A stretch of 64,000 nt of DNA from Yamagishiella unicocca (lineage: Eukaryota > Chlorophyta > Chlorophyceae > Chlamydomonadales > Volvocaceae). The number at the start of each line of letters is the position of its first letter. The stretch's first letter is position 1. The stretch is from NCBI GenBank assembly GCA_003116995.1, contig BDSL01000023.1, positions 310,001-374,000 of the forward strand, written 5' to 3'. The translations under genes were made by a program, and so were the position numbers. Shown piece after piece: positions 1 through 10,131 of the stretch. The notes beneath the pieces were generated by a model. That model saw only the letters and a program-made list of their open reading frames with translations. It ran no database searches and was not told where the DNA came from.

Positions 1-2259
1 CCTCCCTGCCGTACCCGCCGCGTCACGCGCTGGTGGTGGTACTGGGCCGTAATGAGCGGACGGTGGCGGCGGTGACAGCGGCGGCGGCGGCGGCGGGGTA
101 TAGCAGGTGGGGAGGGGATTTGGGTGGCGGCGGAGGTGGCGGCGGAGGTGGCGTGCGAGGCGGAGGTGGTGCTAGATGTCGTGGTGGAAGGGGGGTAGCG
201 GGGAAAGGGGGAGGGTATCACAGCAAGCGGAGCGAAAGGGGAGGGTAGCAAGGGGGTGTTTCACGAGGAAGGCCACACCTCCCGGCTGCCGCTCCCATCG
301 GGAGGGGGGGGCGAACCGGCTGATGGCCGCCAGCCTACTGACCCCCTCCTCCCGATGATGTGACGATAGGCCGCCGCCCTTTCCCCTGCTGTGCCTCTTG
401 CTCCCTCTCCTCTCTCCTCCCCCTCTGCCGCGCCCGCCACCGGCCGCCGTCGTGGCTCCAGGGTGGGCACCTGGTGCGGCCAGCCCGACTCCTTCGCCGC
501 CACCTCCCTCGGAGGACCCCGGCTGCCCTGCCTCAGCCGCGACGGGCTGTGGCTGATGCTGCAGCTGGGGCCCGACCCGCTCTTCCACGTGCCCTCCCTG
601 GTGCTCGATGTACGGCGACCTGACGAGCGACTGTCGTACGGAGCGATCCGGGGCACGATCAACGTGCCAGGTGGGCGGTGACTAAACGCGGTGCCGGGGC
701 CTGTGAGGTTTTTTTGTCGCGGGGGATTTGAACCAGGGGCTTGTGGTTGTATTTATACTTCCGCTTCAATGACCCTGGCCCATGCTCCCCTGCCCCGCCG
801 CCACCCGTTCGGCAGCCGACGAGCTGGCGGCGGCGCTGGCGCTGGCCCCCCTGGAGTTCCGGAGGCGCTACGGAGTGCCCCTGCCGGCTGAGGGTGATGT
901 GGTGGTGGTCTTATCGCGGTCGGGGCGGCGGGCGGCGTGGGCGGCGCAGCTCTGCGTGGACGCGGGTCTCAAGAGGTGCGGCTCCATTGGGGTCGCGAGG
1001 AAGACCCATGGATGTGAGGAAAACCGTTTAGAGCAGACGTTTCGAGATGGGATGGGGCCGCATGGGGTGGGGCCGCGTCCGCTGGTCCGCCGTTCAGAGG
1101 GGCGCACCCCTTGTGGAACACACGCCTCCTGGAACAGCACAGGACCGCAAGCTGGCAACCCGCGCCGCCTGCCTCCGCCGCCCGGCGCCTCACACCGCCC
1201 CTCACGCCGGCCTCTCCACCAGGGTCTTCGTGTACAGTGAGGGCGTGTACGGCTGGCGCCTGGAGGAGCGCGTGAAGCCGTACAGGGCGTACGACTTGGT
1301 GAGCTCCAGGGGGGTGCGCGTCCACCGCTGCCGCTGCTGCTGCTGCTGCTGCTGCTGCTTTGCTGCACGGATGGCCTGTTGCCACAGCACCCTGCGCTGC
1401 CCGCCGCCCATCGCCCGCCCTCCTCCGCTGTGCTCTGCTGTCCTAACCTTCAGGGCGCACTGCCGCCCGACCCGGAGCCCTTCACCCCCGAGGAGCCGGA
1501 TGAAGCAACGGGATTCGAGGTGGGTCACTGCCGTAACCGCATCCCTTTCGCCTCAGTTGCCCTGCCGCTGGACCGGTAGCGACTACCATCACCACTGCCA
1601 CCACCATCACCACCATCACCGTCACCACAAGCACCACCATCGCCACCACCACCATCCGCCACCACCACCACCACCACCACCGACACCAACACCACCGCCA
1701 CCACTAACACCACCAACGCCACCAACGCCACCGACACCACCCGCAGGAGCTCCACTCTCTGGGCATGTCGATGCGGCAGGGGCCGCGCCCCTCCCGCTTC
1801 GAAGTCATCAGCGCCGCGCACAGCACCCCGCAGGGAGGAGCCATGACACCCGGGACAGCCACAGCCACACAACAGGGCGGCATGGCGCCGGGCGCGCCGC
1901 TTCTCCACCAGGCCGGGAGGTCGTCATCACCAGCTCCTGGGACCATGACCTTGCTGCCGGGAACACAGGGGGGCCATGCGGCGCTGGTGGGGGGATCACC
2001 TGCAGGGGGGATGCTACAGGGCCTGGGGCCGGGTCTGGGCCTGGGGCCGGGTCTGGGCCTGGGGCCGGGCCTGGGGTTGGGGTTGGGGTTGGGGCCGACG
2101 TTTGCAGCCGTCGCGGGGGGGTCACCCGCGGGGCACACCGGCGGGGGGGGGCTGCAGGTGGGGATGGAGCGCGGAGGGGGAGGGGGTAATGGCGGCAGGG
2201 GCTACCACTCCAGGGAGGGCAGCGGGGCGGGGCGGGAGTGGGGCTGGGCGGCCCGATGA
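1..2259 (+). CDS. Rhodanese-fold protein, 5' truncated by the window edge
   Basis: Exons, by splice signals and phase: 1-106, 462-670, 816-975, 1223-1298, 1454-1519, 1747-2259 (stop). The joined frame gives about 375 residues. It begins inside one rhodanese-like fold (PPRHALVVVLGRNERT) and continues into a second: SLVLDVRRPDERLSYGAIRG, then VVVLSRSGRRAAWAAQ, then YSEGVYGWRLEERVKPY. Rhodaneses move sulfane sulfur through a cysteine at the head of a C-x4-R loop. Here that position is Ser in the second loop (SRSGRR) and Gly in the first (GRNER), so sulfurtransferase activity is unlikely and a binding role is inferred. The last exon encodes a low-complexity tail with repeated GLGLGPG units. The fold is well supported; the subfamily and missing N-terminus are unknown. 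Confidence 0.72.
996..1050 (+). repeat. Introner-like 5' motif, copy in rhodanese-gene intron
   Basis: The block lies 20 bases after the donor at 976. It carries GAAGACCCATGGATG, then AAACCGTTTAGAG, then GACGTTTCGAGATG. The same three blocks in the same order recur at 38853-38916 and, inverted, at 34505-34568. Confidence 0.8.
1585..1745 (+). repeat. CCACCA/CACCAT low-complexity intron tract
   Basis: Imperfect trinucleotide repeat filling most of the last intron of the rhodanese-fold gene, up to the acceptor before 1747. It creates artificial His- and Pro-rich reading frames. Confidence 0.85.
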
Positions 2260-2706
2260 GGGGTGAGGGGTGCGCGGCGAGGCGGAGTGTGTTTTGTGCC
2301 TTGCGAGTTGTGTGCGTGCGGGGGAGGGTGGGGCGGGAGGTTGGCGGGCGAGTGGTGGAAGGGGTAAAGGCTAGGTGCTGTCATTCCTTACGCAGAGTTT
2401 TCGCTTCCCCCTTTTTGCTCCTTCTTATTTTCCTTACTGGGCGCGCCAAGGAAGAATTGAGGCTGCCGGAAGATCTCGGCCTCTCGATGATTTTATGCTC
2501 CGGCGTCGGCATTTTGACGGGCAACTGCTATATCTTTCAACACTCGTGGCTTTTGTTGCTGGTGTTCGCGTAGCGGCTGCAGTGCTGGCAACGGCGGGGG
2601 TTGTGACTCTTCCAATATACGTTTGTAGATGTTAGAAATGGACAACAGTGGCGATTGTTCCAGCGCAGCATGGATTTCGCGCATGCGACCCTGACGACAA
2701 CACTGC

Positions 2707-2894
2707 GAACCGGCCAGGTGTACCAAGGGCTTATTGGCATTGCACAGGAGATTCCTGGGCCGTCAGGCAGCAGCCCAGCAGCTTATTCCGTTATCGGGAG
2801 GGTTGACATTCCGTGCCATTAGCCGCGGCGACAAATAAGCAGCGCATCATGAACCGGCCAGGTGTGCCAAGGGCTTATTGGTATTATACCGGGA
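2707..2894 (+). repeat. Direct repeat, 144-bp period, two copies
   Basis: GAACCGGCCAGGTGT followed by CCAAGGGCTTATTGG begins at 2707 and again at 2851 with few differences. Weaker similarity continues downstream (CTGGGCC, GGCAGC, CAGCAGCT). Confidence 0.75.
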
Positions 2895-3000
2895 GGTACT
2901 GGGCCCTCAGACGGCAGCGCAGCAGCTCACCAACAAAGCCCAGACCAGCATCAGCATACATCCCCGCGTGCTCCGCCCTTTCCGTAACAGCTAACGAAAG

Positions 3001-3046
3001 GTAAGGTATTCATGAAGAAAGTTGTAAGGTATTCATGAAGAAAGTT
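3001..3046 (+). repeat. 23-bp perfect tandem duplication
   Basis: The 23-bp unit starting GTAAGGTATTCATGAAG is present twice back to back. Confidence 0.95.
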
Positions 3047-3471
3047 TGACCTTAGGTCGGCTTACAGGTCACCGAAACTGGAATGTCATCGAAGTTGACC
3101 ATGTGAACAGGCGTCTCTTAAATTCTCTTCAGCACAGACATGTTAACATACATCAAATTACACAAATGTACACAAATCTCTGCCCGAACAAGCAAAGCAA
3201 GTGGGTGGTTAGACCGCCGTACAGCCAGAACCCCTCCCCTAGCGCAGCTATCCCAAATGCGAGAAGCGCAGCCATGACCTCCCCAGCATCCCGATCCCCT
3301 GCACGCGGAGCTTGCCCTGCCTGCCACCCACCAGCAGTCAACATCGGTCGAACCGAGGGAGGGTGAGGCGACGTGGAGGGGTACGCATTAGGCCCATCCC
3401 ACCGAGTTCCGTGGGATGGGGGGGGGACGGGGGCCCCCGGGTGCCGCCGGAGACTTAGCAGTCGGGGGTTT

Positions 3472-3496
3472 CGAAGAAGACCCGTGGATGCGAGCA
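3472..3496 (+). repeat. Copy of the GAAGACCCGTGGATGCGAG motif
   Basis: Exact match to the core found in introns at 38.85 kb and (inverted) 34.55 kb, here outside any gene I can model. It may mark an unrecognised gene or a solo element. Confidence 0.75.
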
Positions 3497-3737
3497 GTCG
3501 GGGGAGGAAGCTTAACATCGCTAAGCCCATCTCAGGCTGTCCTGGTGAACGCTACTGTTGTATTATGGCAAAAACGCAAGAGTGGAAATTGAGGCGGGTT
3601 GAGGCCAGCTGGAAGATGTCGGCGGCTCGTAGTTTGGGCTCTCGGGGCTTGCTTGCGGTGCGGCCTGGGCACAGCACAGCACGGAGTCTATAGTGAACCC
3701 CGCTGCGAGGGGGGGTGAATAATAATCGTTTTACGCA

Positions 3738-3771
3738 ACGGGACAGGATAGTTGGCGCATGGTCGCCGGAC
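3738..3771 (+). repeat. Dispersed repeat shared with 63393-63425
   Basis: GGGACAGGATAGTTGGCGCA followed by TGGTCGCCGGA matches the block near 63.4 kb, 60 kb away, with few differences. Confidence 0.8.
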
Positions 3772-4631
3772 ACCAATTTTGTGGGCGCATGCTGGAGCGA
3801 CGCGGGGGGAGGGCATTTTTACAGCGATCTGCTAGCCGCCGCCGCCTGATCAAAACACTTCGGGCGCTCCAGCAAGCAACAACAGCCGGAGACATCAGCC
3901 GGGCACCCACCCCGCCCATACATCAAGAGCTCCACACTGCCGGCACCGCCCTCGCGCCGGGTGCCGCACTTGCACCACCCACCAGCCGCAAGCCACATAC
4001 CCGAATTCAGTACCCCACAACGATCCGTCGGACGTCCGTCAAAATCGCACCCAAGAGACGCAGGGGTCGGCCCTAGCCTGCTCATGCAAACAAAAACAGC
4101 AAGCGCCCGCGGCGCGCAAAAATGCTAGGCAGGCCTAACACCTCCCAAGGCTGACCCACAACATGCGAGTGGCCGCAACCACCACCACCACCACCGCCGC
4201 TGACACCGCTACTTCCATAGATGTGGACAAGTGGGGATGGGTGACGACGGCTGGGTTGGGGAGGAGGGTCGCGCTGCCTAGCCCCCCGCGATGACCGGGC
4301 GACCCTAGAGGCCGGGGTGAGAGGCCCACCGGCCCCTTCCCCTTCCCTAGACGATAGGAATCGGACCAGTCCCTTGAGAGGATGTTTCAATGTTTCAGGA
4401 GGATCTGACCGCTGAACCGGCGCACCTTCCCCACCCCGCCACCCATCCTGGCCGCAATGTCCTGTGCCCCAGCAGCCGCCCAAGCCCGACCCCATCGCGT
4501 CGAGCAGCAGCAGCGGCAACTGCTGCAGCCGTCGCTACGACGGCAATAGCATAGGTGCAATGGCATCAGCATCTGTGCTGTGATGCCAGTAGCTGCGGCG
4601 GCAGCATGATCGGCCCGGTGCTGCTGGCCGC

Positions 4632-7494
4632 TCAGAGCATCCTGAAGGTGTCGATGATGTGACGTAGCTTGGAGTCGTTGGCCGCGAAGCTCTGTACGCG
4701 TGGAAGGGGAGGCGGAGGGGAGGGGAGCGCAGGTGGCGGACAAAATGAGCCTCCGCCGGGATAGATCCACGCCAGTGCTAGTGCCGTACGCAATGATGGC
4801 TGACTGGGCGGGCCGATTCTGAGGTGCCCTCAGCTGCTAAGCGCCCAGATCCGGGTGCGGTGCGCGTGGGAGCGGGGTGTGTGTGTATGGGTGTGTGTTT
4901 GGGTGTGTTTGTGTATGGGTGTGTATGGGTGTGTGTTTTAAATATGGGTGTGTGTGTGTGTGTGTGTGGCATCTCAGGCCTGGGGTTGGGTTTCAGGAGA
5001 GGTGAGGTCGTTGCCCCACCCAACTGGCCCAACCGAACAACTGCCCGCCCTTCCGACCCACCCACCCACCCACCTTGGTCGGGCAGCGGACGAACAGGCC
5101 GAACACCTTGCCCAGGGACACGGTGATGCTGACGAGGTAGTGGTACTCCTGTGTGCATGTGTGTATGTGTGGGGGGCGGGGGCGGGGGCGGGGAGGGGGG
5201 GGCGGAAGAAGGGGCAAAGGTGAAGGGAGGGCGCAAGAACGGGGCCGGGTACCGGTGGTGGGTGATTTGGAGGTGGTGACGGGAAGGGTCGTGGCCAACA
5301 CCGGCGAGCCCCCCTAGGGCCGGCGCCGCTCTATCCCTCGCCCCGGCCCGCCCAGCTGCCAGCACTCCCGTACTGTTGTACAGAGGTACGAACGTACGAC
5401 CCAACGCACCGGCGACTCGATGTCGTAGTCGTAAAAGGTGTAGCCCTCCACCTCGCGCGAGGAAGTCACCCGGTTGGTGGCGCTGGACAGCGCGTCCTGG
5501 GTGGTTGGGTGGTTGGGTGGGTAGGTACTTGGGTGGTTGGGTGGTTAGACGAATCCGTTAGTGGGCTCGGGCTTTTGCCCTAGCACAGGACCCAATCCGG
5601 AGCCCACACGAGGGTAAACCTGCTCGATCCATCTTGGTCCCCGCCCAAACGAACTCAAACACCCGCGGAGCTCCTCCATCCAGTCGTCGGCACCCCACCC
5701 CATCCCACCCAGAGCCGTCCGCCGGCCCGGCCCGGCCGGACCCGCCCAAACGAACTCATACCGTTATCGTTTTACCCAATCCTGGCGTCGGCCCCTCGCT
5801 CGTATCCTCACTCTTTTCCTCACCCTTTTCCTCCTCCTTTAACCTGAGCGCACCCGACCCCTCGCCGCCCAGCAAGAGTGCCGTACCCAGGGCCCCACCA
5901 GCCCAGTAAACTCACGGACGAAGCCCAACCCAACCCAACCCAACCCAACCCAACCCAACCCAACCCAACCCAACCCGACCCGACCCGGCGCCCCACCTGC
6001 AGGAAGTAGTCCGCTCCCGCGAAGCCGCTGAGTGTGGAGTCCAGGTCCGTGAGCCGGAAGGACTTGTTGTCCTCGCCAGCACGAGCAAGCGTGATCACGA
6101 ACGCGCGCTGGTCTGCGGGCGGGAGGGGCGCAGGCGGGAGGGGAGAGGGAGGGGGAGAGGGAGGGGGTGGAGAAGGGATCCGCTGAATTAGGGTCAGGCA
6201 GCGACTGGGCTCATGGGACGGCTAACCTCCCAAACCGACACAAGAAGATCCAGAACCAACAGTAGGTGGGGCAGGGTCGTCATTCAGGTAACCCTAAAGC
6301 GCTGCCGAGCCGCCCAACCCATGCAGCCAGTGTCCTCACCGACCCCCCACCCCCCCACTCACCCTTGCCCTTGGGGTTCACCACGCGCCCGTCAATACCC
6401 TGCGTGCCCTTCTCGACCTGTACCGCACGGGGCATCCCGCCGGGAGCAGCGAAAAAGTCAGTGAGCGAGGGTCAAGGGAGGGGAGGGGACCAGTGGACAA
6501 GCCGGGGGCCGCGCCAAATGACTCCAGGCCACCGCCCCGCGTGCATCCCCAAACCCCTCCCCCGGCCGCGTTTCTTCGCTTCCCCCCGGCGCACCCACCT
6601 TGTTGGGCGTCTCCTCCTTCCAGCCGGTCGGGTACTCGAACGTGTAGCGGGGGGTCTCGATTGCGTTACCGCCGTAGCCGCCGTAGCTGGTGGGTGGGCG
6701 GGCGTAGCCTAGGAAGGTGGAGAACTCTGCGTGCGTGTGTATGCGGTGGTGGCGGTGGTGGCGGTGGTGGTGGTGGTGATGAGGAGGGGGGAGGAAGCGA
6801 ACCCGAGAGCACGGGGGACGCACAGCAGAGAAGGGGCAGAAGGGAAGGGTCAGGGGGCAGCTGGTGGCTGGGCAGGGGGGCAGCTGGTAATTGGGAGAGT
6901 TGCGGACGCCCCAGGAGGAAGCGGATGGGCGACTCGAGCGGTGCGTGGGTCACCCAAGGCGGGGATCCGGCGGGATCGGTGCGTGTGTTAACGGTAGGTC
7001 CAGAATTGCCGACAGACAGGCAATATGTACGGTGTAAGTGGGTTTTGTAATGGCTGGAGAAGCCCGTAGGGCATATTCCTTTGGCAACACGGCATTCTGG
7101 AGCAGAGGACGGGGGTAACGGCCCCGGCGCGCTGTGCGTAGCAGGTAGGGTGGTAAGGGGCTCTCCAAAATTTGAGACCCTCATTTTGGCAGCCATCCAT
7201 TTTAGGTTGAGGCCCCACAAGGAGCGACACGGCTTGTAGAGTTCGTAACATTCTCTGCGCACCTCCGTCGGCGCGCACAGGCGACGCGGTTGTGCACATC
7301 GCCAGGCCCATCCCGGCGACAGACATGAACACATCGCGCCTGCCAAGATGAATGGCCGAAGTCTCAACAGACCGCTGCTGCTGCTCAGACGATGCGCGGA
7401 CGGCCTGGACGATGACACGGCTGCGCGGCACCGCGACGGATGCGGCACGCGAGCCTGCGGCCTGAGGAGCACGAAGCTTGGTTGCGAGAGACAT
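4632..7494 (-). CDS. PsbP-family thylakoid lumen protein
   Basis: Seven exons read leftwards: 7494-7263, 6726-6599, 6417-6363, 6112-5997, 5496-5410, 5148-5074, 4691-4632. Phases join cleanly to 250 residues. The start MSLATKLRAPQ opens an Arg/Ser/Ala-rich chloroplast transit peptide, followed by a lumen-targeting segment with twin arginine (GRRDVF), a hydrophobic stretch and an AxA-type site ending PVRA, the signature of Tat import into the lumen. The mature part shows the PsbP fold: FLGYARPPTSYGGYGG, TPRYTFEYPTGWKEE, VEKGTQGIDGRVVNPKGK, GYTFYDYDIESPEY, HYLVSITVSLGKVFGLFVR, and the terminal ANDSKLRHIIDTFRML. PsbP relatives act in assembly or stability of photosystems or NDH. Which member this is (PsbP-like or PsbP-domain protein) is not resolved. 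Confidence 0.88.
4870..4969 (+). repeat. TG-rich microsatellite
   Basis: Imperfect (GT)n/(GGGTGT)n tract inside the last intron of the PsbP-family gene. Confidence 0.85.
5925..5985 (+). repeat. (CCCAA)n pentanucleotide repeat
   Basis: About ten copies of CCCAA, then two CCCGA variants, in the intron just downstream (in gene direction) of PsbP-family exon 4. Confidence 0.9.
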
Positions 7495-8961
7495 GACGAT
7501 TGGTTGGAAGGAGAGTTGGAATGGCCGAAACTGGTCAAGCGGAACTTCCTTGAGTGCACGACCACACGGCATGCATATTGGCGATCTCCGGTGACGAGCG
7601 ACCCATACCGAAACAGATCACAGCGGACAACCAGTCCATAATAACCTACATCCATTGATTTACCATTCAGAATCGTCAAACCGCATGTTTGCGCTCTTCA
7701 CCCATTTTAGGGGCTGCTGACGTCACAACGAAGCCGGAGCTGTTTCGTTTCACAACATCGCAACAAACCACTACTACCACCACCTTCAAAGTGCAACGAC
7801 AATGCGTTGTTTTCCAGGCCTGATCGCGGCGCAGCGGCAGTGCTCCGACCTGAATGACAGATGCTGTGCCGATTGCTTTGGCCCGCAGATTGTCAATACA
7901 GTATATGCTATGCCGCGAACGGGAACTTGTCATTCCATTCGTTATAAGTCGGGTAAGTCGTTGCACGGGCATGCTTGCTCGCTTGTGGGAGTAGACCGGG
8001 CCGCCAGCAGTGAAGGCCCGCGCGCTGTGGGCAGGGAGCTGCTGTTAGGCTTGACAACGATGGTTTACGTGTTGCTTGCGGCGGTATATGTCCACTAGGC
8101 TAGGATTGGAGGTAGTGTCCAGGGTGCACATACACATCCGCTTGCTGGACCAGTGCGTGCTTGCCAAGTGCCAGGTACAACTAAGTCAACCGGATAGCAT
8201 AAGCATGGTTCCAACACATTAGTTCGGTATGGTGGGTATAGGTCGAGCCTAGCAAGAACCTTGGATTACTCGCTTAGCGCACGCGTACGCACACGCGTGA
8301 CCTCGCGCAAGGTCGAGTAACAACGTCGGTATGAAACGGCGCCGTGAACTACTGGACCGAGATAGGGCAAACCTGGCTAAGTATTGGCTCGTTTGCACTG
8401 CCGTACGGGATGACCCTCCAAATTTTATGTATGTAGATCCCCCTTATCACCTGCTGCGAAGTACAAACATGGCAGGTCGCATGGCTGGGCCAGGTGGACC
8501 TGGCCAGCCATCGCGACAACCGTGCTGTTGCAGGGCATAGCTCTCAGGAGGCCCTAGGCTGGCCCGAAACAGCGCAAGGATGACGGAGGATCGAGGTGAG
8601 GAGGGGTGAGGCCTCAGTGCCTCGAGCCGACAGCCGCTTCAACGAAGTTGTGAGGATCACAGGGTCCGACGAACCTTTCAGAGCTCTTGGTTATGTTATA
8701 TTCAAGTTCCTTTTTGAGGAAACCAGCAGCCGACCGGCGGTTCTCAGTTTTTTGGGGGGAGCCATCACCGACCGCCTCAGGCGGTCATTGGCCGCAGCAA
8801 CGCGGGATATCATTCAAGGAAGTGATGTATCTTCTGGAGCGCCAGCAGCTGGCCCTTATGTGGGCCAGATTTCGTTAGCCATGCCGGAGGCGCCGGTCGT
8901 TCGGGCCCTAGCGCTGATCTCCGCGGACGGGTGTCTCAACATCGACATGGTATATGTGGAC

Positions 8962-8962
8962 A

Positions 8963-9052
<90 letters not shown>
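8962..9052 (+). repeat. (GGCT)n microsatellite, about 22 units
   Basis: Uninterrupted tetranucleotide array. In one frame it reads as a spurious AGWL repeat. Confidence 0.97.
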
Positions 9053-9053
<1 letters not shown>

Positions 9054-9210
9054 CATACCGTCAAGAGACGATAAGAGAGGATTTATTGTTACCAACAAGC
9101 TATGGGCATTACCAGATGGACCGCATTTTTATATGCATTCGGTTGTTGACAGAAGGGCGAATGTTGGTCCGTTGCAAAGGAGGCGTTGTCGGTTAAACAC
9201 GACATGTTGC

Positions 9211-9250
9211 AGGCAGTTGCAGGCAGTTGCAGGCAGTTGCAGGCAGTTGC
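9211..9250 (+). repeat. AGGCAGTTGC x4 tandem repeat
   Basis: Four perfect 10-bp units in a row. Confidence 0.95.
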
Positions 9251-10131
9251 AGGTCGGATGGAATGCGACGCTTACCAGCCTGTTGCGTAGATAGCCCAAG
9301 CTTGTAATGCCAAATCGTTAGGGTAGCTCGTTGGACGGCGCACTTGTGGGCATTGTCGGTAAAGAATGAAATTGCGAATAAACCTGTCACGGCCGTTGCG
9401 CGCGACTGTGGCGATACCGAATGTCGTATTGTCGTGATTGTAAAATGAATTACCCACGCCGACAGACAATTGACGACAAGCATGAGCCTGCAAATATTTT
9501 TAGGATTACCAGCGTGCACGGTGCCGACGGATATGTGCCTAGTCCGAGGCACCTGCTAACGTCTGCGAGACTTCTCGTCGGCGTCAATATTGCTGGCGGG
9601 CACATTTCCTATGCAACCAAGTTGGAGGCAGCGCCGGAGGGGCGTGGCTTGGAGGACGGGACTGCAACGACCCCAACTAACGACGAAACACGACATGCTG
9701 CGTCAGTGCCCAATCACCTTCGAACCGCGGCGTCCATGTGGACATCAGCTTGGTGTTGATTATTTGCTTGGGGAGTATGCAAATCTTTTCTCCCTACTGC
9801 CCCGAACGGAGCTGTGTTCGCAGGGACCGCTAGCGAGCTGCAGAGCCTTGCTTGAAGCGTCCTTCCGATGGCCGTCCCACGGGTCGTTCGTAAATAAGTC
9901 GTGGAATTTTTCGTCCGCGGCTGGCAGCCACTTCTGCTGCGCTGCTTTTCCTTTAGTTTGTAAATACTCCCTAAATACACGGCTTGGCGGCTTCTACCAA
10001 CTTCATTGTTTGAAGGCGTCGCCCCGGCATCGTCGAATTCGTTGTCGTCGTGTCGGAGCGTGGTCGTGATCGTCGTCGTCGTCCTTGTCGTCGTCGTCGT
10101 CGCCGCTGCAGCAGCAGCAGCAGCAGCCGTC

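Larger units (their letters stand above)
2260..4631. other. Intergenic, repeat-bearing, no supported gene
   Basis: Between the rhodanese-fold stop and the PsbP-like stop no spliced coding structure can be supported. It holds a 144-bp-spaced direct repeat (2707 and 2851), a 23-bp tandem pair (3001-3046), one intron-type repeat copy (3472-3496) and a block shared with 63.4 kb (3738-3771). A minus-strand frame at about 3153-3330 encodes a short hydrophobic stretch (AALLAFGIAALGEGFWL) that could be an exon of an unrecognised small membrane protein, but no clean gene model emerged. Confidence 0.5.
7495..10131. other. Intergenic, no supported gene
   Basis: This lies between the divergent starts of the PsbP-family gene and the decarboxylase, so it should hold both promoters. 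I recognise no core element. It contains a GGCT tetranucleotide array (8962-9052), a 10-bp tandem repeat (9211-9250) and a GTC/GCA-rich stretch just before the decarboxylase start. Open frames here are short or are products of the repeats. Confidence 0.5.

Noticed and set aside
1047..2189. 380-residue plus-strand frame rich in His and Pro
   Set aside because: It crosses three introns of the rhodanese-fold gene and its composition is that of the CCACCA repeat.
6666..7679. 337-residue minus-strand frame over the PsbP-family gene
   Set aside because: It is in a different frame from the transit peptide and PsbP exons and has no family resemblance.
8596..9294. 232-residue frame with AGWL repeats
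   Set aside because: It is produced by the (GGCT)n microsatellite; neither end resembles a protein.
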